Source of the DNA: UBA10518 sp022837185
GTDB taxonomy: Bacteria > Desulfobacterota > Desulfobulbia > Desulfobulbales > Desulfobulbaceae
DNA length: 64,000 bases
NCBI GenBank assembly: GCA_034007705.1
Contig: JAVEQK010000015.1
Location: 8,467-72,466, forward strand
Reading direction: 5' to 3'
A program made the translations under genes and the position numbers. Below the pieces are notes generated by a model, which saw only the letters and a list, made by a program, of their open reading frames with translations, was not told where the DNA came from and ran no database searches. Positions 47,319-55,773 of the stretch are shown here, in pieces. Within the stretch, counting starts at the first letter, position 1. Each line of letters opens with the position of its first letter.

Positions 47319-48881
47319 CTATTTCTCCTCGTTGACGGCTCTGTGTTCCACGGCGGCGGGAAGCCGAACGTAAAACGCCGTTCCCTGAATTTTCCGTCCG
47401 GTTTCCGGATCCCGCACCGGGCTTTCCACGGATATGACGCCGCCGTGGTCCCGAATTATTCCATAGGTGACGGATAACCCCAGCCCCGTACCCTTGCCTA
47501 TCTCCTTGGTGGTGAAAAAGGGATCAAAAATCTTCGGTTTGATATCCTCGGCAATGCCTGTGCCGGTGTCCCGAACCGTGACGACGATTTCGCCCGATGA
47601 TGGATCATGCCCGGTGATGATGCATATCTCGCCCCCGCCGGCCATGGCATGGTGGGAATTATTCAGCAGGTTGATGAAAACCTGGCGCAGTTTCTCCGCG
47701 TCGCCGATGATCATCGGCAATCGGGGGGCAAAACGGCGAATGACTTTGATATGACTGATGTTGAGATTATGCTCGCTGACCGTCAGCACTTCCTCGATCA
47801 ATTCGTTCAGGTCCACCTCACCCTTGGCGCTGTCGGTCTGGCGGGAAAACTTGAGCAGATCCGCGACGATCTTGCGGCAGGCCTTGGTCTGCCTTTCAAT
47901 GATCAGCAGATTCTCATACACCTCGCTGTCTTTGCTGAAATCATCCATCATCAACTGGGTATAGCCGAGAATGACCCCCAGGGGCGTATTGATCTCATGG
48001 GCCACTCCCGCCGCCATCTGGCCGACCGAGGCCATTTTTTCCTGCCTGATCAGTTGATCGGTCATATTGCGCAGACGGGTCATGTCCTTGGCCACCCCTT
48101 CACAACCGGCCATGAAGCCGTTTTCGTCAAAAATCGCATTGGCCGACAGCAGGATGTGGTGGACCGACCCGTCCCGGCTTTCCAGCTCCATTTCAAAGTC
48201 ATTGACAAACCCGTTGTCGCTGAGGGCGGAGAGATACCGGTCGAGATCGGCGTCATTTTTAAAAAATGCAAGCAGGTTGAGCTGCCCGGACGGCCTGTCC
48301 ATCCCGAGCATGTTCAGGCCGCTCTGGTTGATATCCGTAATGTTGCCGTCGATATCGCAGAAATAGACCATGTCCTTGGAGTTTTCGAAAAAATGGCGGA
48401 ATTTCTTTTCGGATTTGGATAATTCGCGAGTCCGCTCCTCAACCATATCCTCCAGGTACGTATTGACTTTTTGCAGTTCATCGGCGGTCTCCGCCAGCTT
48501 CCGATTGGCCTCGGCCAGCTTTTCCGCTTCGGACCGGACCGCCTTGTAGGCCTCCAGTCCCTTGTGGTAATAGATGATGGCCGAGGACACCGAGATCATG
48601 AACAGGGTGTTGAACCCTCCCGACCAGGGCGAGACCCGCTGCCAGAGTCCTTCTTCTCCGCCCAGCACCAGGAATATCCTGAGAATATGCCCGACGCCCC
48701 GGGAAATGGAAAAAGCGGCCATGGCAATGCAGAAATAAAAGAGAAACCCCCAGATAAAATTCCTGGGCTGCAGCCTGACCAGGAAATTGGCGTAGACCAG
48801 GGCCATGAAGGAAAGAAAGATCACCAGGCCCGAGCCGGCAAGATCAACCACATTGGTCGGTGCCAGAGGAAGGCCTTTCAT
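47319..48881 (-). CDS. Membrane PAS sensor histidine kinase
   Basis: 520 residues. Three membrane segments in the first 105 residues, a coiled coil (about 110-160), a PAS domain (about 165-285), then the core with VAHEINTPLGVILGYTQL, N box INLLNNSHHAM, DTGTGI and GTGLGLSV. The coding sequence overlaps the upstream membrane protein gene by four bases. The sensing part may involve that membrane protein, since the kinase itself has only short periplasmic loops. Confidence 0.92.
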   Translation of the reverse strand: MKGLPLAPTNVVDLAGSGLVIFLSFMALVYANFLVRLQPRNFIWGFLFYFCIAMAAFSISRGVGHILRIFLVLGGEEGLWQRVSPWSGGFNTLFMISVSSAIIYYHKGLEAYKAVRSEAEKLAEANRKLAETADELQKVNTYLEDMVEERTRELSKSEKKFRHFFENSKDMVYFCDIDGNITDINQSGLNMLGMDRPSGQLNLLAFFKNDADLDRYLSALSDNGFVNDFEMELESRDGSVHHILLSANAIFDENGFMAGCEGVAKDMTRLRNMTDQLIRQEKMASVGQMAAGVAHEINTPLGVILGYTQLMMDDFSKDSEVYENLLIIERQTKACRKIVADLLKFSRQTDSAKGEVDLNELIEEVLTVSEHNLNISHIKVIRRFAPRLPMIIGDAEKLRQVFINLLNNSHHAMAGGGEICIITGHDPSSGEIVVTVRDTGTGIAEDIKPKIFDPFFTTKEIGKGTGLGLSVTYGIIRDHGGVISVESPVRDPETGRKIQGTAFYVRLPAAVEHRAVNEEK

Positions 48882-49345
48882 TTTGCCGCCTCCTCCCTGG
48901 CTTCGCGGTAAAAGCTGCGCATGCTGAAAAAGAGGGCCGCCAGGGCCGGAACCGTGAGAAAGTGATCCATTTTGGAGACAAAATAGACGATTTTCCGGGT
49001 ACTCAGGGGTGGAGCCAGCCGTTCGCCCCAGGTTCCGGGGTTGATGAAATATTCACTGGGGAGATGCAGGGCGGTTGCATGGCCGATTATCGCCATCAGG
49101 TTCCAGAAGAAAAACAGCACGCAGAAGAGCCGCAGGTACCGCCACCCCCTGCTCACCGGATCCTGGGTGCGGCGGGTGTGCAGGTACAGATACGTAAGGG
49201 TCCCCATGAAGAAGACATGGGCCATCTGATGAATATAGAGCCCCTCCCCACCCCCATGGGGCTGCAGCGCCCAGGCCTGGCCGGACTGCAACAGCAGCAG
49301 CATCGTGAGCAATGGAATGGTGATGGATCGGAAAAAGCGGTGCAT
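48878..49345 (-). CDS. Membrane protein, possible sensor partner
   Basis: 155 residues with a signal-like first segment (ending near AWAL), then three to four membrane segments. Histidines lie in or near the membrane (YIHQMAHVFFMG, AIIGHATALHLPSEY, KMDHFLTV), which could bind haem or metal, but no cytochrome family is recognised. The start has GGGGG seven bases upstream and the sigma-54 promoter lies about 20 bases before it. First gene of the PsrA-type operon, overlapping the kinase by four bases. Confidence 0.7.
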   Translation of the reverse strand: MHRFFRSITIPLLTMLLLLQSGQAWALQPHGGGEGLYIHQMAHVFFMGTLTYLYLHTRRTQDPVSRGWRYLRLFCVLFFFWNLMAIIGHATALHLPSEYFINPGTWGERLAPPLSTRKIVYFVSKMDHFLTVPALAALFFSMRSFYREAREEAAK

Positions 49346-49375
49346 ATGTATTCCCCCTGGATATTGCCTATAAAT

Positions 49376-49391
49376 AGCATTTTCCGTACCA
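49376..49391 (-). promoter_or_regulatory. Sigma-54 promoter of the PsrA-type operon
   Basis: On the minus strand the sequence is TGGTACGGAAAATGCT, ten of twelve defined positions of TGGCACG-N4-TTGCW, with GG-N10-GC spacing. Transcription would start near 49365, leaving a 20-base leader that includes the ribosome site. Confidence 0.7.
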
Positions 49392-49591
49392 TCATGGGCT
49401 GAATGACGAAATTCAGCTGTTTCCGTTTCCTCCGCCTCCCCCCGACAAGCCCGTCTCCTCTGCCGCCCGGCCTGATGGCAGCAGGCTGGACGTATTGTTG
49501 CGGGGAATGCTCAACAAGCCGTTTCATCAACCGTCGACAGCCTGTTCCGGTCTTCCGGGGAGACGTCTTCAGCGGGCGAAGAAACGTTTAT

Positions 49592-49607
49592 GCAACATAA
49601 TTGTTGC
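49592..49607. promoter_or_regulatory. Palindrome GCAACA-N4-TGTTGC, copy 1
   Basis: GCAACATAATTGTTGC, an exact six-base inverted repeat around TAAT, centred about 234 bases upstream of the predicted transcription start of the PsrA-type operon. Identical to copy 3. Confidence 0.7.
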
Positions 49608-49682
49608 GTTCCTGAACGGGAACAAACCGCTGAACAGGGTCATTGGGCTGTATTGGGAGAAATTTTCCCTGCGCGAGGGACT

Positions 49683-49698
49683 GCAACATCAGTGATGC
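49683..49698. promoter_or_regulatory. Palindrome GCAACA-N4-TGTTGC, copy 2 (degenerate)
   Basis: GCAACATCAGTGATGC keeps the left arm and five of six bases of the right arm. Its centre is 91 bases from copy 1 and 82 from copy 3. Confidence 0.5.
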
Positions 49699-49764
49699 AG
49701 CTGAGGCAAAAGCCCGGAGCCACGTGGAGGAAGGCGAGGGACAACGTTGGAACAAAGAGGAACA

Positions 49765-49780
49765 GCAACATAATTGTTGC
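49765..49780. promoter_or_regulatory. Palindrome GCAACA-N4-TGTTGC, copy 3
   Basis: GCAACATAATTGTTGC, identical over all 16 bases to copy 1, 173 bases apart. Likely bound by an enhancer-binding activator of the sigma-54 promoter at 49376-49391. Confidence 0.7.
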
Positions 49781-49957
49781 AGTAGGGAACACCGCCCAAA
49801 AGCATCATGGGGACGAGGCCTGTCCCGCTTCCTCCCCGCCGGAGAAGGAAACGGTCACTGGACCTGAAGGAAGGGAAGAGGAACGAACGGCAAGGCCGCT
49901 GAAAAACGGGATCAATATCCGGGAAGGAGTTGAAGTGCCTTCAGCAGCAATGCCTCC

Positions 49958-50392
49958 TCAGCAGACGACAATGGGGTCCCCCGGCCTGGCCGATCCACCC
50001 CGGATGACCCGGGCAAACAGTCCCTCGCGGGGCATGATGCAGTCACCGGTGGCCTTTTTGATGGCGCAGCCGCTGTTGTGGCACTCCTTGCCTATCTGGG
50101 TGATTTCAAGGATGATTTCTTCTCCCAGCCGCAACCGGTCCCCGACCTGCAGACAGGAGAGGTCGATCCCCCGGGTGATGATGTTTTCGGCAAAGGCGCC
50201 GTTTTTGAGGGTGGGCAGCACCTTTTTCACCGTATCAATGGATTCGCCGGCGAGGAGCGACACCTGCCTGTGCCAGTTCCCTGCATGGGCGTCATTTTCG
50301 ACTCCCCAATCGGTTTTCAGGACAACTTCCCGCTGCTCCCGCTTGACTATCCCTTTTTTTTCACTGATGCAGACAGCTTCCATGTACGCCAT
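49958..50392 (-). CDS. MOSC-domain protein
   Basis: 144 residues from ATG 50392 (GGAGG about seven bases upstream), overlapping the moeA end by 32 bases. The body has the MOSC features: DWGVENDAHAGNWHRQVSLL, AFAENIITRGIDL, the cysteine region IGKECHNSGCAIKK and GLFARVIRGG. MOSC domains bind the sulfurated molybdenum cofactor and take part in its handling. Last gene of the cofactor group, downstream of moaA and moeA. Confidence 0.9.
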   Translation of the reverse strand: MAYMEAVCISEKKGIVKREQREVVLKTDWGVENDAHAGNWHRQVSLLAGESIDTVKKVLPTLKNGAFAENIITRGIDLSCLQVGDRLRLGEEIILEITQIGKECHNSGCAIKKATGDCIMPREGLFARVIRGGSARPGDPIVVC

Positions 50393-51704
50393 TGGTTTCC
50401 TCCTCCAGTCCTGCACTCTGCGGCTTGAACCGCAGACCTTGAACCTCAAACATTGACCCCTCAACCGGGTCTCTCCTGAAATCATACCGATAGACATCGG
50501 CCCGCTCGCCTTTTTTCAAGGTCTGCCCGGGTTCCACGATCACGTAGCCGTCCGCTCCGGACAATGAAGTCAGCATGTGCGACCCCTGCTTTTCCACGTG
50601 GGTGATGCAGTAGCCTCCGTTATGCAGCCAGGCGAGCTGGACGCGGATCATATTGGTCCGTGACCCCCTGTTGGTTATGTCCTCACCGGCTTCACCCGAA
50701 ACGGTGGGCCAGCCGAACGGCAGGCCGTTCATCACGGTGATCACCGGCCTGACATAATGGGCGAAGCACATGAATGCCGAGACAGGATTGCCGGGCAGCC
50801 CGAACAGGAGGGTTGTGCCTTTCCTGGCCAGGTAGAGGGGTTTCCCCGGCTTCTGTCGTATTTTCCAGAAAAGAGGTGCAAAACCGTTGGCTTCGGCCCC
50901 ATTCTTGACATGATCATGCCGACCGACCGATACTCCCCCCGTGCAGACGATGATATCGGCCCGGGTCTGCCCGATCGCCTCGATCGTGGCCGGCTCTTCG
51001 TCGGCAACGCGAACGCAGCGGGTTATCCTTCCTCCTGATTCCTCGATGGCCGCCTTCAGCATGATCATGTTGGAATCCCGTATCTGGTGTTCGGCGATTG
51101 TCTCGCCGGCGGCGACCAGTTCGGAGCCGGTGACCAGAACAGCCACCTCGCACTGCCTGTACGCCTTCACTCTCGTGATGCCCACGGCAGCCAGCAGTGC
51201 CGCCTGGGGCGCCGCTATTTTTGTTCCCCGCGGGAGGAGCAGGTCGCCCTCACGAAATTCTTCTCCCTCGCAGCGAACATGCTGCCCCTGTTTCTTCGCA
51301 GCCAGAATACGTACACGGTCACTCAGTTCCTCGGTATCCTCGACCGGGATCACCGTATCGCACCACGTCGCCAGCATCGCCCCGGTACTGATGCGGACGG
51401 CCTCCCCCTTACCGACCGTTCCATGAAATGGAGTTCCGGCCCGGCTTTCTCCCACGATATCCAGGGTGACCGGCATGTCCGGTTCCGCCCCGTGCACATC
51501 CTCCCAGCGCACACCATAGCCGTCCATGGCCGAGTTGGTAAAGCGCGGGGATGATTCAGGGGCATGAATGTCCTCGGCCAGAATTTTGCCGAAAGCCTCT
51601 TCAATGGCGTACTCCTGCTCCACAGGGGCCGGAATGCCGGTTTTGATGATGGCCAGGGCTTCCTCGATGGAGATCATTTCCCGTTTCTCTGTATCGGCTG
51701 CCAT
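50361..51704 (-). CDS. moeA: Molybdopterin molybdenumtransferase MoeA
   Basis: 447 residues from ATG 51704 (GGAGGG eight bases upstream). Family motifs are clear: FTNSAMDGYGVR, STGAMLATWCDTVIPVEDT, VTGSELVAAGETI, TGGVSVGRHDHV and FGLPGNPVSAFMCF. It inserts molybdate into adenylated molybdopterin. The last 35 residues (from about FEVQGLRFKPQS) look foreign to the family and are encoded by heptamer repeats (TTGAACC at 50425-50431 and 50439-50445 on the plus strand), so the original stop may have been displaced. Confidence 0.95.
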   Translation of the reverse strand: MAADTEKREMISIEEALAIIKTGIPAPVEQEYAIEEAFGKILAEDIHAPESSPRFTNSAMDGYGVRWEDVHGAEPDMPVTLDIVGESRAGTPFHGTVGKGEAVRISTGAMLATWCDTVIPVEDTEELSDRVRILAAKKQGQHVRCEGEEFREGDLLLPRGTKIAAPQAALLAAVGITRVKAYRQCEVAVLVTGSELVAAGETIAEHQIRDSNMIMLKAAIEESGGRITRCVRVADEEPATIEAIGQTRADIIVCTGGVSVGRHDHVKNGAEANGFAPLFWKIRQKPGKPLYLARKGTTLLFGLPGNPVSAFMCFAHYVRPVITVMNGLPFGWPTVSGEAGEDITNRGSRTNMIRVQLAWLHNGGYCITHVEKQGSHMLTSLSGADGYVIVEPGQTLKKGERADVYRYDFRRDPVEGSMFEVQGLRFKPQSAGLEEETNGVHGSCLHQ

Positions 51705-51913
51705 GTATTTTTCCCTCCTGTTCATTGTCTTGTCCTCTCTACGGCCCATTGTTCGGTTTTCGTCGAGAGGCTACATAGCTGATGCAATTTTTCTGCCAAG
51801 AAAGATGACGGCGACAACAAGTATTGAGCCGAGGATACTCTGCATCGTCCGCGGTTCGAAACGACCGGCTCCCGGCCCGGAAAATGGATGTCGATCAGCA
51901 GATTATCCATCTG
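51705..51913. other. Gap between moaA and moeA with sigma-54 promoter
   Basis: 209 bases. It contains the promoter at 51783-51798. A 62-codon open frame on the minus strand (51722-51910) overlaps that promoter and has no recognisable content. Confidence 0.4.
51783..51798 (-). promoter_or_regulatory. Sigma-54 promoter of moeA
   Basis: The minus strand reads TGGCAGAAAAATTGCA, with both the TGGCA and TTGCA boxes exact and correct GG-N10-GC spacing (ten of twelve defined positions). The start site would fall near 51772, 68 bases before moeA. No palindrome of either type found elsewhere in the window lies directly upstream. Confidence 0.7.
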
Positions 51914-52948
51914 TCACCCCCCGATCCGGGACATGGAGGGTTCGGCCGAGCGGCGGCAGGCGTGTTCGGCCTCCCGGCCGTCGGCAAAGCGGTGCCCGAC
52001 GCAGGCGGCAATCGCCGCCGCGATTTCCTGATCGCCCGCTCCCTGCCGCAGCAGCATCCTCAGGTCCAGGACGCCGTTGTCGTAGAGACAGGTTTTCAGC
52101 CTGCCGGGGGGCGTTATCCGCACCTTGTTGCACGTCGCGCAGAACCGGCGGGAATGTCCCTGGATGACGCCCAGCCTGCCCGCGTACCCCGGCAGGGAAA
52201 AGAGCCGGGCAGTGGACGGCGATGTTTCGGCATACTCCTCCAGTCCGGGAAAAATGTCGCGCAGCCGCCCGACAAGATCGCCGTTGTCGATCATGCCGGC
52301 ACGCACCGTGCCGGAAAAAGGCATCCGCTCGATAAACCGGAGGGTGATGGGGTAGTCCCGGGCCAGGCCGGCGAGCTTCACCATTTCCGCATCACTGGTA
52401 TCCTCGAGGACGACGCTGTTGACCTTGACAGGGATATCCCGCGCCAGGGCGCCGTGGAGAGTCTGCAGGACACTGTCCAGAAAGTTGCGCCGGGTGATTG
52501 TCCAGAACCTGTGCGGGTCCAGGGTGTCCAGGCTCAGATTCAGCCCGTCGATGCCGATATCCCGCAGTTCGTCCAGAAATTGAGCCGTTTTCACCCCGTT
52601 GGTCGTGATATGCAGGGACCGCACTCCTTCAAGGCGCCGCAGCCGCGATAAAAACGGCAGGCAGCCCCGCCGGGAAAAGGGTTCACCCCCGGTCACGCGC
52701 ACCTTGGAAACGCCCAGGGAAGAGAAAATCCGCACCAGCCGTTCGCACTCCTCCAGGGAGAGAATTTCATCGTGGGGAATGAAGGGCACGCCGGATTCGG
52801 ACCGGCAGTATCGGCAGCGGAGGTTGCAGCGATCGGTGATGGCTAAGCGAACGTAGGTTATCCGGCGCCCCTGCCTGTCGGTCAGGACACCAGGTTGGGT
52901 TGTCTGTGAGGGAGAGGGGGCGTTACCCGCCCCATGGCGTTTAATCAT
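51914..52948 (-). CDS. moaA: GTP 3',8-cyclase MoaA
   Basis: 344 residues, AAAGGAG before ATG 52948. Radical-SAM site CNLRCRYC and the second cluster motif CATCNKVRITPPGRLKTC are intact, as are TGGEP and the N-terminal LTDRQGRRITYVRLAITDRC. It catalyses the first step of molybdenum cofactor synthesis from GTP. The C-terminal GG of some MoaA proteins is present (SRIGG). It lies in the run of leftward genes after arrA, with tatA upstream and moeA downstream. Confidence 0.96.
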   Translation of the reverse strand: MIKRHGAGNAPSPSQTTQPGVLTDRQGRRITYVRLAITDRCNLRCRYCRSESGVPFIPHDEILSLEECERLVRIFSSLGVSKVRVTGGEPFSRRGCLPFLSRLRRLEGVRSLHITTNGVKTAQFLDELRDIGIDGLNLSLDTLDPHRFWTITRRNFLDSVLQTLHGALARDIPVKVNSVVLEDTSDAEMVKLAGLARDYPITLRFIERMPFSGTVRAGMIDNGDLVGRLRDIFPGLEEYAETSPSTARLFSLPGYAGRLGVIQGHSRRFCATCNKVRITPPGRLKTCLYDNGVLDLRMLLRQGAGDQEIAAAIAACVGHRFADGREAEHACRRSAEPSMSRIGG

Positions 52949-53058
52949 GGTTTCTCCTTTCCAAGCACGGGAGGCGCGACCGTTTCCAGCCGCACCCTGT
53001 CGGCCGCGGGCCCTATCAATGACGTAGGCCCTTTGGCTCGGAGTTGTCGAGCGTAATT

Positions 53059-53235
53059 TTACCGAGTTATTTCAGGTTTGTCATCATTCTGTTGCGCATC
53101 ACCACGCAGACCCTTTTTAAAGGAGGTGATTCCCTTGCCGAGACCGGCTCCCAGTTCCGGCAGTTTTTTCCCGCCGAAAACCAGAAAGGCAATGGTCAGG
53201 ATGATGAGCAGTTCAGGTGTTCCCAGTCCAAACAT
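53059..53235 (-). CDS. tatA: Sec-independent translocase subunit TatA
   Basis: 58 residues, too short for many ORF callers. MFGLGTPELLIILTIAFLVF is the membrane segment, followed by the hinge GGKKLPELGAGLGKGI and an amphipathic helix FKKGLRGD. This is the TatA/E layout with the conserved FG and LPELG. It lies between the Fe-S protein gene and moaA, in the same direction as arrA, whose product has a Tat signal. It may be a dedicated copy for export of the arsenate reductase. The start has a CCACC stretch with no strong ribosome site. Confidence 0.93.
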   Translation of the reverse strand: MFGLGTPELLIILTIAFLVFGGKKLPELGAGLGKGITSFKKGLRGDAQQNDDKPEITR

Positions 53236-53246
53236 GGTGGATTTCC

Positions 53247-54248
53247 TCAGGCAATGATTAATGGATTATCAGGATCGGACGCAATGCCCGGTCGGACAGT
53301 CAATGCCCTTTTCCGGCAGAATGCCGCGCAGAGGCCGCAACCGCTGCATGCGGAGCCGGTAAAGGTAAGAACGTTTTCGCTTCCCTCCGCCCGGCGCTTC
53401 AAGGCCCCTGTCGGGCAAATGCCGGTGCACAGGGGGCAGAGATCACACCTGCTGTCAGCCCTGACGGTGTAGAAATATGAATACAGCAGGTCCTTCTCCT
53501 GAACTCCCGGTTGGGCCAAGGCCTGTCGAAGCAGGCGGTTGGTTGCGGGCGCTCCCTTTTGCACTTCCTTTTTCTCTGCCCCCCGATCTTCCCTGACTTG
53601 CTGCGGCACGAATGCCAGGGAGGTCTCCCAGCCCAACTCCTTCAGCGACCGCGACGCGTTGCGCAGAAAACCTCTTCTTTCCAGGCTGGAAGAGCCCGGC
53701 TGAAAATCCCTGTCGGTTGCATAGCGAATCTTCAGGCCGGCAACCTTTCCCCTTTTGGCGATGACACCCCGGATCCTCTCATGGAGAAGATCGAGCACAT
53801 GCCCGTTGCGGCAGTCGGCGCATCGGTGCAGGTCCAGATAGAACTCCCGGGTGGCCGTGCAATGCAAGGCGGCCAGGACCGGCTCGGAAAGGAGGCCGAC
53901 GCAGGGAATATTCACCTGGTTTCCGTGCGCCGGCGCCTTGCTGCAGGAAATGATGACCGGTGTGCTACCGTCTTCGCTCCGGACGGCGTCCAGAAGAACG
54001 GAGAGATCAAAACCGCTGGCAAAGGCATCGTTCGGGCATCCCGAGACACAGGCCATGCAGTCGGTGCAGTTCTCCGCGGAGAAGATGATTTTTCTGCCGT
54101 TCAGGGTCAGCGCCTGTTTCTTGCAGAGTGCAAGGCAGGCGTCACAGGCATTGGTGTTCAGGCGGGCCCGCAGGCATTGCTTCGGATAGAAGGAGACGAC
54201 GGGCGCCGCCTGCTCGACGATGCGGTTAAGCAGTAATCCGGCAAACAT
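53247..54248 (-). CDS. Four-cluster ferredoxin-like protein of the arr operon
   Basis: 333 residues from ATG 54248 (GGAAGG upstream), overlapping the chaperone gene by 23 bases. N-terminal cysteines CDACLALCKKQAL and CTDCMACVSGCP, and C-terminal CDLCPLCTGICPTGAL and CSGCGLCAAFC, give four 4Fe-4S-type sites around a central domain with a few more cysteines (HRCADCRNGH). No signal peptide. It may carry electrons in the cytoplasm or assist maturation of ArrB. I do not recognise a named family. Confidence 0.8.
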   Translation of the reverse strand: MFAGLLLNRIVEQAAPVVSFYPKQCLRARLNTNACDACLALCKKQALTLNGRKIIFSAENCTDCMACVSGCPNDAFASGFDLSVLLDAVRSEDGSTPVIISCSKAPAHGNQVNIPCVGLLSEPVLAALHCTATREFYLDLHRCADCRNGHVLDLLHERIRGVIAKRGKVAGLKIRYATDRDFQPGSSSLERRGFLRNASRSLKELGWETSLAFVPQQVREDRGAEKKEVQKGAPATNRLLRQALAQPGVQEKDLLYSYFYTVRADSRCDLCPLCTGICPTGALKRRAEGSENVLTFTGSACSGCGLCAAFCRKRALTVRPGIASDPDNPLIIA

Positions 54249-54909
54249 GACTTCCTTCCGAATGTCCCTTGGGAAAATCGCTTTCGCGGAGGGAGGCCGC
54301 CCTGGCGATAAACTCTTCAAGGCAGTCGGCAAGATGCAGGTAAAAAGAATTGTCGGTCCCTTTGCGGACAGCCCCGCAGAAATCGGCAATCCACGGGCCG
54401 AGGAACCTGCCCATGAAAAAGGCCTGCGCCTTGGCCAATCTCCCGGCCTCTTCGCAATCATTTTTTGCCGCGGCATCCCCCTCTCGGAGGCAGAGATAAT
54501 GCATGAATTCCAGCTCCAGGGCGATGTGGTCGGGCGCTTCACTGACCTCCAGGGTGAGCCCGTTTGCCTGGTACGCCTTCTGCACGGCCACGGTGGATTC
54601 GCCCATGAGCATCCTTTTTCCTTCAAGATAAACAGAACCGTAGGGCGGGGCGATCAGTTCAAAAGGCCCGACAAAGAGCCGGGCATATTCGACCTTCAAA
54701 TCGGAGTCGTCTTGTTCTTCCAGCGCCTGCTTCATGCTGTCGGCAGCGGCCGCGGCTTTCTCCATGTGAAGAGAAGCAAGCTGGAAAGCAAGGTTGTCGC
54801 AGAGACCTTCCTGAAAAAACAACTCTCTTTCCGGCTCGTAAAAACAGGCGGCCAGCAGTTTGAAACAATTGCCCTGGTGAACTTTCATATCCACGGTTGC
54901 AGGCGTCAT
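54226..54909 (-). CDS. TorD/DmsD-family chaperone for ArrA
   Basis: 227 residues from ATG 54909; a second ATG seven codons later is possible. Helical protein with FKLLAACFYEPERELF, EYARLFVGP and APPYGSVYLEG, then APDHIALELEFMHYL, the signatures of TorD-family chaperones that bind Tat signals and insert the molybdenum cofactor. It follows arrB by 86 bases. By position it should serve ArrA (sometimes called ArrD). Confidence 0.9.
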   Translation of the reverse strand: MTPATVDMKVHQGNCFKLLAACFYEPERELFFQEGLCDNLAFQLASLHMEKAAAAADSMKQALEEQDDSDLKVEYARLFVGPFELIAPPYGSVYLEGKRMLMGESTVAVQKAYQANGLTLEVSEAPDHIALELEFMHYLCLREGDAAAKNDCEEAGRLAKAQAFFMGRFLGPWIADFCGAVRKGTDNSFYLHLADCLEEFIARAASLRESDFPKGHSEGSHVCRITA

Positions 54910-54995
54910 AACGGGTCCTGTTTCGTTTATGATGAATACATTTCGCGATCGGGGCGCTTGGAGGGGGGGGAGTGCGCCCCGATCGCATACAGCGT

Positions 54996-55751
54996 CTATG
55001 AGCGGACGCCGTAATCCCTGATATAAAAAACATTCGGTTCGGTGCCTTCCTTCGGCTTGAGCACGGACGCCTTGTGCCGGGCAAGCAGCTTGGCGACATC
55101 GCTGTTCGGGTCCTCCCTGTCGCCGAAAATACGGGCCCCGGCCGGGCACGAAACTACACAGTACGGAAGTTCCCCATTCTTGAGTCGGTGATCGCAGAAA
55201 ATGCATTTTTCAACGATATTGTCCCGGCGGACATCCTCATAATCCGGATGCGTATACCTGGTGCGGTGCGGAGGCGTGTCGCCGGCCAGTTTGGCGATCC
55301 CGGCCCCGGAGGAGGTGATGCCGGGGATCATTTCCGTTTTGTCCGCGTAAAAAGCCTGATACGGCTCTCCTTCTGCGTTATAGCTGATGACGCTCGTCTC
55401 GCCGACCTTCGTCTCTTCCCTGGAATAGGGGCAGGCTTCCTGGCAGGCCCGGCAACCGATGCAGCGTTCATCATTGTGCATGGTGATGCCGTCCGCCGTT
55501 TTGTACATGGCTTTGGGCTCCACCGGACAGGCATCGACGCAGGGGGCGTTGCTGCAGTGATTGCACAGCACCGGCCTGGTCATGTACTTGACTTTGGGGA
55601 ATTGGCCGCTGATCTCATGCTGGAAATCGGCCCAGTTGTGGGTCTGGCCGTTGCGGCGCAGCGCCGTATTGTTCTCCGTTTTGCAGGCCAGGGCGCAGGC
55701 CCCGCAGCCCACGCATTTCTGGAGATCTATTACCATCGCGTATTGCGTCAT
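54996..55751 (-). CDS. arrB: Arsenate respiratory reductase Fe-S subunit ArrB
   Basis: 251 residues from ATG 55751 (GGAGGG seven bases upstream; a GTG at 55766 is less likely). Four 4Fe-4S motifs: CVGCGACALAC, CNHCSNAPCVDACP, CIGCRACQEACP and CIFCDHR with CVVSCP. It transfers electrons to ArrA in the periplasm, carried along by ArrA's Tat signal. It is 22 bases downstream of arrA. Confidence 0.93.
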   Translation of the reverse strand: MTQYAMVIDLQKCVGCGACALACKTENNTALRRNGQTHNWADFQHEISGQFPKVKYMTRPVLCNHCSNAPCVDACPVEPKAMYKTADGITMHNDERCIGCRACQEACPYSREETKVGETSVISYNAEGEPYQAFYADKTEMIPGITSSGAGIAKLAGDTPPHRTRYTHPDYEDVRRDNIVEKCIFCDHRLKNGELPYCVVSCPAGARIFGDREDPNSDVAKLLARHKASVLKPKEGTEPNVFYIRDYGVRS

Positions 55752-55773
55752 TATTTTACCCTCCACATATTAA

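Larger units (their letters stand above)
49346..49957. other. Upstream regulatory region of the PsrA-type operon
   Basis: 612 bases between two leftward genes, with no supported gene. It contains a sigma-54 promoter next to 49345 and three copies of a 16-bp palindrome (each listed separately). A half copy, TTGTTGC, lies near 49496-49502. Confidence 0.6.

Noticed and set aside
51722..51910. 62-codon open frame between moaA and moeA
   Set aside because: It covers the sigma-54 promoter of moeA and has no motif; the promoter is the better reading.
53119..53137. Plus-strand AAAGGAGGTGAT followed by TTG
   Set aside because: It lies antisense within the tatA coding sequence and leads to a frame with no recognisable protein; chance match.
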